Source: Streptomyces sp. MZ04
GTDB lineage: Bacteria; Actinomycetota; Actinomycetes; Streptomycetales; Streptomycetaceae
Assembly: GCF_004684775.1 (NCBI RefSeq)
Contig: NZ_SRIC01000042.1
Span: 1-42,188, forward strand
Reading direction: 5' to 3'
DNA length: 42,188 nt
Below are positions 24,198 through 31,255 of this stretch, in pieces; positions within the stretch are counted from its first letter, which is position 1; every line of letters begins with the position of its first letter. The position numbers and the translations under genes are program-made. The notes under the pieces are model-generated. The model was not told where the DNA came from. It searched no databases and worked only from the letters and a program-made list of their open reading frames with translations.

Positions 24198-25774
24198 GCG
24201 TCCCTCTTTCGCACCCGCCACACCGCGACACCGAGCACCACGACCACGTACGCGGCGAGCGTGCCGAAGCCGGTCCACGCGCCCTGCGGATAACAGCCGT
24301 CCTCCGGGAGGCAGCGGCTCGCCACCTGGTCGTAGTGCGGCGTCGTCTCCTGGATCGCGAACCCCGCGACGGGCGTGAGCCGTTGCAGCCACTGCGAGAG
24401 GCCGAGTGGCACCATGCTGACCAGGATCAGCGGCAGGACGATCACCACGACGACCGTGGTGATCGCGGCCGCCGTGTTGCGCAGCAGCGCGCCGAGACCC
24501 AGGGCGAGCACGGCGATCAGGGCGAGCAGGGCCGCGGTGCCGAACACGGCCCGCAGCACGGGCCCGTCGGTGAGCGAGAACTCGGGGAAGAGCGGCGGCT
24601 TGTGGCCGCTGTCGCGCAGTGCGGGCATGCTCAACAGGTAGGAGAGGAAGGATGCCACGAGCCCGGTCACGAAGGTGACCGCGCCGATCACCACCGCCTT
24701 GGCGAGCAGGACGCGGCCGCGGCGCGGACTGACCACGAACGTCGTGCGGATCATCCCGCGCCGGTACTCGGCGGTGATGAACAGGACGCCGAGCGCGGCG
24801 ACCAGGACGAGGCTCAACTGACTGCCGTTGAGGGACGTCGCGACGAGGTCCGGCTGCATCGGGGTGCCGGGGGCGATGTCGCCCGAGCCGGTGACGGTGA
24901 ACGCGCCGCCCGCCCGGCGGAGTTCACCTTGCCCGGCGCCGGTCGGTTGCTCGGGGCCGGCCGGCTGTCCGTCTCCCGTCGGCTGCCCGCCCCCGTTCGG
25001 CCGTCCGACGTCCGTCAGTCGCCAGTCGCCGCCTACGGCCCCCTTCACCGTCACCTCGTCGAAGCGTCCCGACGACCGCGACGGTTCGTCGCTCACCGAC
25101 ACGTTGCCGAACCTCCGCTCCATGGACCGCGTGTCGGGCGACGCCACGAAGAGACCGACCTGGACCGCTTCGGCCGACGTCCCGAGCCGGGCGGTCCCCA
25201 CCTTGTGCCATGTGCGCCCGTCCGCGGACTCGTACGCCGTGACGGTCGCGTCCTCGCGGACAAGGCGGAGCCAGTGCGGCGTGGTGGCGGACGCGGCGCC
25301 GCCCGCCACGTCGCGGACGAACTCGCTCTGCAGCCGCACCCCGTGCCCCGCGGTGACCATCACCGCCGCGTAGTCCGACCCCGGATCGGTGCTCTCCTTG
25401 ATCAGCACCCCGGCCTTGGCCCACTCGGGAGCCTCGCGCGGCTGCTCGCCGGTGGGTCCTGTCACCCGGGCGGTGATGGCACCGTCGCCGGTGAGCGTGC
25501 GGTGTACGAACGTGAAGTCGTCGCGGATGGACACTCCGCCGGGCCCGGTGGGCGCGGGTGAACCGCCCTCGCCGCCACCGCGCGTCGTCTCGATGCCCGA
25601 ACTCGACGCGGAGAAAAGGGAGATGAGGACGGTCACCACGACCGCGGCGAGCAGCGTGAGCCCCCAGCGGCGCACCGTGCGCAGCTTGGTCCACTCGGCG
25701 CGCAGCAGCTGCGGGAAGCCGTCGCGGCCGACGAGCGCGGTGCCGGGGCGGCGGGGCGGGCTGACGGTGGTCAT
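24194..25774 (-). CDS. ABC-2 type permease with a concanavalin-like ectodomain
   Basis: A 526-residue permease. After LLRAEWTKLRT comes TM1 (about 38-56). A roughly 260-residue extracytoplasmic insertion (57-318) follows before the remaining five segments (VLVAALGVLFITAEYRRG, and others). Residues about 85-235 look like the beta-sandwich (LamG/DUF1349-like) module of secreted glycosidases: AGVLIKESTDPGSDYAAV, HWLRLVREDATVTAYES, DGRTWHKVGTARLG, VGLFVASPD. A Pro/Gly-rich linker (GGGQPTGDGQPAGPEQPTG) follows. The insertion would sit outside the membrane and could sense or bind a glycan, the transported substrate or the cell wall. The gene is coupled by ATGA overlaps to the ATPase upstream and the second permease downstream. 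The domain assignment is by pattern memory. Confidence 0.88.
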   Translation of the reverse strand: MTTVSPPRRPGTALVGRDGFPQLLRAEWTKLRTVRRWGLTLLAAVVVTVLISLFSASSSGIETTRGGGEGGSPAPTGPGGVSIRDDFTFVHRTLTGDGAITARVTGPTGEQPREAPEWAKAGVLIKESTDPGSDYAAVMVTAGHGVRLQSEFVRDVAGGAASATTPHWLRLVREDATVTAYESADGRTWHKVGTARLGTSAEAVQVGLFVASPDTRSMERRFGNVSVSDEPSRSSGRFDEVTVKGAVGGDWRLTDVGRPNGGGQPTGDGQPAGPEQPTGAGQGELRRAGGAFTVTGSGDIAPGTPMQPDLVATSLNGSQLSLVLVAALGVLFITAEYRRGMIRTTFVVSPRRGRVLLAKAVVIGAVTFVTGLVASFLSYLLSMPALRDSGHKPPLFPEFSLTDGPVLRAVFGTAALLALIAVLALGLGALLRNTAAAITTVVVVIVLPLILVSMVPLGLSQWLQRLTPVAGFAIQETTPHYDQVASRCLPEDGCYPQGAWTGFGTLAAYVVVVLGVAVWRVRKRDA

Positions 25775-26790
25775 CGTGTGCCCTCCCCGGAGGGGTTCGG
25801 GGCGCCAGGTCCGGAACTCCCGCCGGATGCCTGTCCGCCCGCGAACTCGACCTCGTCCCTGGTGAGTTCCATGTACGCCTCCTCCAGCGTGGCCCGGTGC
25901 GCCGCGACCCCCGAGAAGCCGACTCCCGCGCCGCCGAGCAGTTCCACGACACGGCCCGCCGCGAGGTGCGAGACGGTGAGCGTGTCGCGTCCGGTGGCCG
26001 CGACGCTCGCCCCCGCGCCCGCGAGCACGGTCATCGCCGCCGCCCGTTCGTCCGTGCGGACCTCGACCCGGTCGCCGGACGCCGCGGCGAGCAGCTCCCG
26101 CACGCTCGTGTCGGCGATGACACGGCCCCGCCCGACCACGACCAAGTGGTCGGCGGTGTCCTCCAGTTCACTCATCAGGTGGCTGGAGACGAGCACGGCA
26201 CGGCCCTCGGCGGCGAGACCCTTGAGGAAGCCGCGGATCCACCGGATGCCCTCCGGGTCGAGTCCGTTGACCGGCTCGTCGAAGAGCAGGACGGGCGGGT
26301 CGCCGAGCAGCGCGGCCGCGATGCCGAGTCGCTGGCGCATGCCGAGCGAGTAGCCGCCGGCCCGGCGCCGCGCCGCCTGGCCGAGCCCGACGAGGTCGAG
26401 CACCTCGTCCACTCGGCGCACGGGAAGCCCGTGCGAGTGCGCCATCCACAGGAGATGGTCACGCCCGCGCCTGCTGGGATGCACGGCCGCCGCGTCGAGC
26501 AGCGAGCCCACTGCGAGCAGCGGCGTGCGCAGCGCGTGATAGGGGCGGCCGCCGATGAGCGCGGTGCCCTCGTCGGCGGAGTCCAGACCCAGGACGATGC
26601 GCATGGTGGTGGACTTGCCGGCGCCGTTGGGGCCGACGAATCCGGTGACCTGCCCCGGAGTCACCGTGAAGGAGAGACCGTCGACCGCGGTGACCGGCCC
26701 GTAACGCTTGCGCAGTCCGCGCACTTCGATCGTCGCCGCGTGGCCGACGGGCGCCGCCCCGCGATCAGTTGTTGCCGTGATGCCATCCAT
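25771..26790 (-). CDS. ABC transporter ATP-binding protein
   Basis: A 339-residue ATPase, taking ATG 26790 (MDGITATTDRG) as the start. It has Walker A GPNGAGKST (about 53-61), a Q-loop near LLAVGSLLDAA, signature YSLGMRQRL, Walker B PVLLFDEPVNGLDPEG and the switch histidine in VSSHLMSE. The C-terminal 100 residues are the extension seen in DrrA/BcrA-type drug and bacteriocin exporters. It powers the two ABC-2 permeases encoded downstream with ATGA coupling. A GTG start at 26814 is also open. Neither start has a Shine-Dalgarno; a CCTAGCCT element about ten bases before ATG 26790 would fit a leaderless transcript. Regulation is probably by the divergent two-component system. Confidence 0.94.
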   Translation of the reverse strand: MDGITATTDRGAAPVGHAATIEVRGLRKRYGPVTAVDGLSFTVTPGQVTGFVGPNGAGKSTTMRIVLGLDSADEGTALIGGRPYHALRTPLLAVGSLLDAAAVHPSRRGRDHLLWMAHSHGLPVRRVDEVLDLVGLGQAARRRAGGYSLGMRQRLGIAAALLGDPPVLLFDEPVNGLDPEGIRWIRGFLKGLAAEGRAVLVSSHLMSELEDTADHLVVVGRGRVIADTSVRELLAAASGDRVEVRTDERAAAMTVLAGAGASVAATGRDTLTVSHLAAGRVVELLGGAGVGFSGVAAHRATLEEAYMELTRDEVEFAGGQASGGSSGPGAPNPSGEGTR

Positions 26791-26850
26791 GAGAAGCGAG
26801 GCTAGGGACCGCACGGCCGCAGGTCGTCACGCCCGGGAGCCGTCTTCGTA

Positions 26851-26866
26851 TCCCTCACGTGAGGGA
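26851..26866. promoter_or_regulatory. Perfect 16-bp palindrome between exporter and two-component genes
   Basis: TCCCTCACGTGAGGGA is fully self-complementary and lies centrally in the gap between the divergent ABC exporter operon and the sensor kinase gene. A symmetric site here is expected for a NarL-type dimer, so it is a good candidate for binding by the response regulator encoded at 28128. It may control both directions. The distance to the kinase start (15-45 bases depending on start choice) would place it over that promoter. Confidence 0.65.
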
Positions 26867-26880
26867 CTCCGAGGGGCCTC

Positions 26881-28131
26881 GTGACGGTGACAATGAAGCG
26901 CGTGAGCGTCACAACTCCCGCCAGGGGCATGCGCGCAGGCGGACACATACGTATGCGCGGCGTCCTGCGCCACCCGCGGACACCGCCCGCTGCCGCGGCA
27001 CTCCTGTCACTCGCCGCCGCCGTGGAACTGCTGCTGCGCGCGAACGGCGACATCCCGCTGCCGCTCGCCCTCTCCCTCGCGCTGGGGACGACCGTGCCGG
27101 TCGCGGCGCTCGGGGGCGGTGCGACACTGGGGAGGGGCAGCCGATCAAGCACTTCTGGCGCCGCCCTGCCCGCCTCCGCTGCCGCGATGCTCGCCCTCGC
27201 GCCCTTCCACGTACTGACTCTTGCTGGTCTGTGCGCCCTGCTCGTGGCCCTCCACCAGGCGGGTCGCCACGGCCCGAGGCTCCTGGCGGTGCTCCTCGCG
27301 CTGCCCTTCGTCGTGTACGCGGTCACGGCGGCGTCGGCGGAGGGTGCGGGGGAGCGGGTCATGACCGTGCTGGTCGCGGTGTGCGCGGGCGTCGCCGCCG
27401 GTACGGGGATCGCCCGCAGCGCCCGCGACACCGCCCTGGTGAACAGCGCGGCCGAGCGGGCCATCGCCGAGACCCTCCACGAGCACGCCGCCCGGGGCGA
27501 ACGGGCCAGGATCGCCCGGGAGCTGCACGACGTCGTCGCCCACCACATCTCCATGATCGCCGTACAGGCGGAGACCGCACGGCTGACCACCGCCGGACTG
27601 CCCACCGCGGGCGCCGAACGCTTCCTTGCCATCGGCGACACCGCCCGCACCGCGCTCACCGAGATGCGCCGCCTGCTCGGCGTGCTGCGCGAGGACGCGG
27701 GACCCGTCACGCCGGACCGCCGCCCGCAGCCGGGTCTCGAACAGATCGGCGAGCTCGTCGACGAGGCGCGGGACGCGTCGGCCGCCGCCGTACGGCTCAT
27801 CGTCGAAGGCCCCGTTCGCCCCCTCGACCCCGGCGTCGAACTCAGCGCGTACCGCATCGTGCAGGAGGCCCTCACCAACTCGCGCCGCCACGCACCGGGC
27901 GCCCCCGTGGACGTCGAACTCCACTACACCCAAGACGCCCTGCGGCTGCGCGTGCGCGACAACGGGCCGAGCCCGCACAGCTCGGACGGCCTCGACGCCG
28001 GCCACGGTCTGCTCGGGATGCGGGAGCGCGCCACGATGGTCGGCGGCGAGCTGCGCGCGGGCCCCGCGCGGCGCGGCGGTTTCCTCATCGAGGCGACGTT
28101 CCCCGCACCGGTGCGGGAGCATGCCGCATGA
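26881..28131 (+). CDS. Sensor histidine kinase (HisKA_3 family)
   Basis: Up to 416 residues. Four or five hydrophobic segments (about 35-52, 58-76, 95-125, 135-150, 160-178) form a membrane sensor with almost no extracytoplasmic loop, as in intramembrane-sensing kinases. The phospho-acceptor is His216 in RIARELHDVVAHHIS; the HATPase domain shows EALTNSRRHAPG, VRDNGPS and GHGLLGMRERATMVGG. It should autophosphorylate and pass phosphate to the regulator that overlaps its stop (ATGA). Starts at GTG 26881, ATG 26893 or GTG 26902 are possible; the later ones leave more room for the promoter palindrome. Kinases of this type next to drug exporters usually sense envelope stress or a membrane-active compound. 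Confidence 0.93.
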   Translation: MTVTMKRVSVTTPARGMRAGGHIRMRGVLRHPRTPPAAAALLSLAAAVELLLRANGDIPLPLALSLALGTTVPVAALGGGATLGRGSRSSTSGAALPASAAAMLALAPFHVLTLAGLCALLVALHQAGRHGPRLLAVLLALPFVVYAVTAASAEGAGERVMTVLVAVCAGVAAGTGIARSARDTALVNSAAERAIAETLHEHAARGERARIARELHDVVAHHISMIAVQAETARLTTAGLPTAGAERFLAIGDTARTALTEMRRLLGVLREDAGPVTPDRRPQPGLEQIGELVDEARDASAAAVRLIVEGPVRPLDPGVELSAYRIVQEALTNSRRHAPGAPVDVELHYTQDALRLRVRDNGPSPHSSDGLDAGHGLLGMRERATMVGGELRAGPARRGGFLIEATFPAPVREHAA

Positions 28132-28865
28132 GCGAGAGTCCGAGCGGCAGCCAGGCGCCCCTGCGCATCGTCATCGCCGACGACCACGAGGTCGTCCGCG
28201 CCGGATACGCCGGGCTCCTCGCCACCCAGCCCGACTTCACCGTCGTCGGCACGGCCGCCGACGGCGCCCAGGCGGTCCGGCTCTGCCGCGAGCTGCTGCC
28301 CGACCTGGTCCTGATGGACGTCCGCATGCCCGTGATGGACGGCATCGAGGCGACCGGACGGCTCGCCGGCACCGGCACGCGCGTCCTCATCCTCACCACC
28401 TTCGACCTGGACGAGCACGTGTACGACGCGCTGAGCTCGGGCGCCGCCGGGTTCCTGCTCAAGGACGTCACCGCGGAGCACCTCTTCGACGCCGTACGCG
28501 TGGTGGCCGCGGGCGAGGGGCTGCTCGCGCCCACCGTGACCCGCCGGCTCATCGCCGAGTTCGCCCGCCTCAGGCCGGGACCGCCCGGCGGATCCGCCGC
28601 CCGTCTCGACGCCCTGACCCCGCGCGAGACCGAGGTGCTGCGGCTGATCGCGGAGGGCCTGTCCAACCCGGAGATCGCCGGACGGCTGCACGTCAGCGAG
28701 GAGACCGTGAAGACCCATGTGAGTCGGGTGCTCGCCAAACTCGGCCTGCGGGACCGCACACAGGCGGTCGTGGCGGCGTACGAGACGGGGCTCGTCGTGC
28801 CGAGGCGCCGTGGCTGCCCGGCTTCGAAGGCTCGCGGCCCGTCCGCTTCGGGAACGCCGCGGTGA
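28128..28865 (+). CDS. NarL-type response regulator with a foreign C-terminal tail
   Basis: A 245-residue regulator. The receiver has acidic pocket DD at 18-19, phospho-acceptor Asp64 in VLMDVRMPVMDG and Lys112 in FLLKDV. The LuxR helix-turn-helix is LTPRETEVLRLIAEGLSNPE then VSEETVKTHVSRVLAKLG. Family members normally stop soon after AAYETGLV. Here the frame continues about 20 residues (RRRGCPASKARGPSASGTPR) through sequence that, in another frame, encodes a GH15 fragment. A deletion appears to have removed its own stop codon at about 28800. Both functional domains are complete, so it may still work. ATG 28128 overlaps the kinase stop. Confidence 0.92.
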   Translation: MSESPSGSQAPLRIVIADDHEVVRAGYAGLLATQPDFTVVGTAADGAQAVRLCRELLPDLVLMDVRMPVMDGIEATGRLAGTGTRVLILTTFDLDEHVYDALSSGAAGFLLKDVTAEHLFDAVRVVAAGEGLLAPTVTRRLIAEFARLRPGPPGGSAARLDALTPRETEVLRLIAEGLSNPEIAGRLHVSEETVKTHVSRVLAKLGLRDRTQAVVAAYETGLVVPRRRGCPASKARGPSASGTPR

Positions 28866-29679
28866 CCCAGCTCCAGCTGGATGTGTACGGAGAGGTCCTG
28901 ACACGCTCTGTCTGTCGCTGCGCGCCGGGATTCCGATGGAACCCCACATGTGGAGCCTGGTGAAACACCTGATCCGCCACCTGCGGGAGCACTGGCGCGA
29001 ACCGGACCAGGGGCTGTGGGAAGTCCGCGGCGCCAGGCGGCAGTTCGTCCACTCCAAGGTCATGTCGTGGGTCGCCGCCGAGGGCGCCCTGCGCATGGGC
29101 GAGCTGCTCGGCAGGAACGAATGCGCGCCCGAGTGGCGGGCCATGCGCGACGAGGTGCACCGGGAGGTGTGCCGCGAGGGGTGGGACGAGGAGCGCCGTT
29201 CGTTCACCCAGTCCTACGGCTCGCCCGCCCTGGACGCGTCGGCCCTGCTGATCCCCAAGGTCGGCTTCCTGCTGGCCGACGACCCGCGGGTGCGCGACAC
29301 CGTCCTCGCGATGCGGGCCCTGGACAACCACGGATTCGTACGGCGGTACGCCCACAACGGAAGCGGCGTGCACGGCGTGGACGGCATGCGCGGCTCCGAG
29401 GGCACGTTCGTGGTGTGTTCTCTCTGGTACGCCGACGCGCTGGCGGCGACCGGCCGGCTCGAAGAGGCCGGGAAGACCTTCGAGCGCGTCCTGGACGTCC
29501 GCAACGACGTGGGTCTGCTCGCGGAGCAGTGGGACCCCGAATGCGCGCGCCAACTGGGCAACGCGCCCGAGGCGTTCAGCCACATCGCCCTGGTCGAGAC
29601 GGCCTTCGCGCTGCGCGACGCGGGCGTTCAGGAGGGGCGGCGGACGGCCGTCAGGAGCACCATGCCGGAGTCGCCGTAG
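28802..29679 (+). pseudogene. GH15-family glycosidase (glucoamylase/trehalase-like) remnant
   Basis: Only the C-terminal part is present, in two frames. The first (28802 to about 28900) reads APWLPGFEGSRPVRFGNAAV then QLQLDVYGEVL. The second (from about 28900) reads DTLCLSLRAG-like sequence, EPDQGLWEVRGARRQFVHSK (catalytic-region glutamates of GH15) and NAPEAFSHIALVETAFAL, to a stop at 29677-29679. At the frame switch CTGACACG replaces an expected CTGGACACG, a one-base loss. The first 300 or more residues of the (alpha/alpha)6 barrel are missing and the 5' junction fuses it to the response regulator. The tail runs into the 3' end of the convergent methyltransferase remnant. It cannot give an active enzyme. 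Confidence 0.78.
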
Positions 29680-30275
29680 TCGGGCAGGGTCGGATCGGCG
29701 TCGATCCGGGTGACCACGAGCCGCCGGGTGAGCGGCGCGAACACCTCCGTGACGACGTCCGGGTCCACCGGGCAGCCGGGCCACCGCGACGCGGGACCGA
29801 TGCGGTAGGTGGGCATGTTCTCCATGAACGCGGCGACCAGGTGCCCGCCGGGGCCGACGGAGCGCACGAAGCGGTGGCAGAAGTCGGTGAACTCCATGAA
29901 GTCCTCGGTGACGCCCTCGGCGACGAAGTTCATCGACGCGATGGCGTAGCCGCCGGGTGCGAGCGCCCGGATGTCGCCGTGCACCACGCGTACGCGCGTC
30001 AGGGCCTCCCGCAGGCTGCGGGGCAGCCCGGGTTGAGGCTGCGGCACAGCCTCTAGAACGGCGGCCAGCTGGCGTCCGGCGGCCGTTCGAGCTGCCGGGT
30101 CAGATGGGCGACGCCCGCCGCGCTCGCCTCCACGGCGTCGATCCGGCGGCTCGCGGCGGCGGCGAGCATCAGCGGATAGAGGTTGGGCCCGGCCCCGAAC
30201 TCGAGGGAGCGGGCGGCGCTCCCCGGAGCGAACTGCCGGTAGAAGGCGGAGTGGTGGGCGATGACCGCGGCGTCG
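29628..30275 (-). pseudogene. SAM-dependent methyltransferase (NNMT/PNMT/TEMT-like) remnant
   Basis: Reading in the direction of transcription: a N-terminal block (VIAHHSAFYRQFAPGSAA, SLEFGAGPNLYP, RRIDAVEASAAGVAHL, the SAM-binding half) is in one frame. It meets TAG at 30053-30055, where WPPF-stop-RLCRSLNP implies a lost tyrosine codon. A one-base shift near 30030 then moves to a second frame that gives the C-terminal half (LPRSLREALTRVRVVHGDI, YAIASMNFVAEGVTEDF, GGHLVAAFMENMPTYRIGP, SGMVLLTAVRRPS). The protein would otherwise be a roughly 260-residue small-molecule N-methyltransferase. The start codon region is fused to an aminotransferase fragment, so the original start is gone. Confidence 0.68.
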
Positions 30276-30390
30276 GAGGGCGGCCGGCGTCACATAGATG
30301 CCCTGCTCTCACAGGAACATGGCGACCGCGTCCAGGTCGTCGGCGTTCGCCAGGGGGATCTCCACGATCGGCAGCTGGTCGGAGTTGAGC
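30276..30390 (-). pseudogene. Fragment of a class II-type PLP aminotransferase
   Basis: About 35 codons on the minus strand read LNSDQLPIVEIPLANADDLD, AVAMFL, TGA (30309-30311), EQGIYVTPAA. This resembles the C-terminal domain of 8-amino-7-oxononanoate-synthase-like aminotransferases, where the motif continues into a proline-rich YPLVPR segment. The TGA probably replaces a TGG tryptophan codon. Both flanks are cut: the 5' side joins a TetR fragment on the opposite strand at about 30390, and the 3' side joins the methyltransferase remnant at about 30277. The lysine-bearing domain is entirely missing. Confidence 0.5.
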
Positions 30391-30831
30391 CCGCACGACG
30401 CTGTTGCCGCGCAGCCCGTACGGGCACAGTTCGTCGGCCCCGCGCTCGCCACCTACCGCGTGGCCCTGCGCCATCCGAACGTGGTCCCGCTCCTCGCAAC
30501 CCGCCTCCTGTCCACCCCTCTGGCCCGGCGGCCCGTGGCCGTGCTGCGCAGCGACGAGCGCGTCCTGGCGCTGCTGCAGGACGCGGGGCTGAGCGACGGC
30601 CGCGCCGTGCGGGTGCACCGCGCGTTCACCGCGTGGCTGCTCGGCTATCTCTTCGTGGAGCTGCGGGCCATGGACGACGATCCGGGCGAGCCGGACCCCG
30701 CCTTCCGTCTCGGCCTTTACCGCATGCCCGCGCAGGAGTTCCCGCGGCTGCGGGCCACCGCCCTCGCCATGGGCGACCGCGGCGGGCCCGAGCAACTGTC
30801 CGCGGGGCTCGAGGCGTTGCTCGGGTCATGA
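30391..30831 (+). pseudogene. TetR-family regulator lacking its DNA-binding domain
   Basis: From about 30391 the frame reads AVAAQPVRAQFVGPALATYR, LRHPNVVPLLATRLLSTPLA, SDERVLALLQDAGLSDG, FTAWLLGYLFVELRAMDDD and LSAGLEALLGS, which is an all-helical TetR C-terminal ligand domain with a multi-helix hydrophobic pocket. No helix-turn-helix precedes it; upstream lies the aminotransferase fragment on the other strand. A deletion removed the 5' ends of both divergent genes. The longest open frame begins at ATG 30298 but its first 30 residues are antisense sequence. Its stop overlaps the stop of the convergent MerR gene. Confidence 0.68.
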
Positions 30832-31191
30832 GGTGCCGTTGCGTACGGCGTCGAGGTACTCCGCGATGGCGTCCCTGTTGCGGCTCAGGCAGTTCACGCG
30901 CTCGGTCATGCGGTCCCGCTGGTGCTCCAGGGTGGCGATCATCTCGGGCGTCGCGTCCGGGAAGTAGATCGTGCGGGGCTTGTCCAGGCAGGGGAGGATC
31001 TGTTTGATGATCCGGGTGGGAAGGCCCGCGTCGAGCAGCCCGCGGATCTGCAGGACCCGGTCCACGAAGCGTTCGTCGTACTCGCGGTAGCCGTTCGCCG
31101 CGCGCTCGGCCATGATCAGGCCCTGCTCCTCGTAGTAGCGCAGCAGTCGCCGGGGTGTGCCGGTGCGCTCCGACAGCTCTCCGATCCGCAT
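30826..31191 (-). CDS. MerR-family transcriptional regulator
   Basis: A 121-residue one-component regulator starting at ATG 31191 (MRIGELSERTGTPRRLLRYY). It has the MerR winged helix (1-70; YYEEQGLI, ANGYREYDERFVDRV) and a short C-terminal coiled coil (about 80-115; EMIATLEHQRDRMTERVN) without metal-binding cysteines, so a small-molecule drug inducer is likely. It is divergent from an MFS efflux gene with a MerR-type operator between them. Expected behaviour is repression or distortion-activated induction of the MFS gene and of itself. Longer upstream starts are shadows of the MFS gene. Confidence 0.94.
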   Translation of the reverse strand: MRIGELSERTGTPRRLLRYYEEQGLIMAERAANGYREYDERFVDRVLQIRGLLDAGLPTRIIKQILPCLDKPRTIYFPDATPEMIATLEHQRDRMTERVNCLSRNRDAIAEYLDAVRNGTS

Positions 31192-31215
31192 CTGATCGAC
31201 CTCGCAGCCTCTCGC

Positions 31216-31248
31216 TTGACCTTCACACCAATGTGAGGGTTCGAGCAT
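31216..31248 (+). promoter_or_regulatory. MerR-type promoter/operator of the MFS gene
   Basis: A -35 hexamer TTGACC (31216-31221) is followed by the dyad CCTTCACA-CCAA-TGTGAGGG (31220-31239, seven of eight positions paired). A weak -10 such as GAGCAT (31243-31248) follows at an unusually long spacing. A dyad inside an extended spacer is the hallmark of MerR-activated promoters, where the regulator twists the DNA to align -35 and -10. The MFS ATG is only eight bases beyond, so the transcript is probably leaderless or nearly so. Confidence 0.7.
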
Positions 31249-31255
31249 AGGCGAC

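Noticed and set aside
30309..30311. TGA in the aminotransferase fragment as a selenocysteine codon
   Set aside because: The gene is only a 35-codon scrap cut on both sides, no SECIS-like hairpin was evident, and this enzyme family does not use selenocysteine.
28802..30831. Insertion sequence or genomic island that caused the graveyard
   Set aside because: No transposase, terminal inverted repeat, target duplication, tRNA or composition change was seen; plain deletions account for the junctions.
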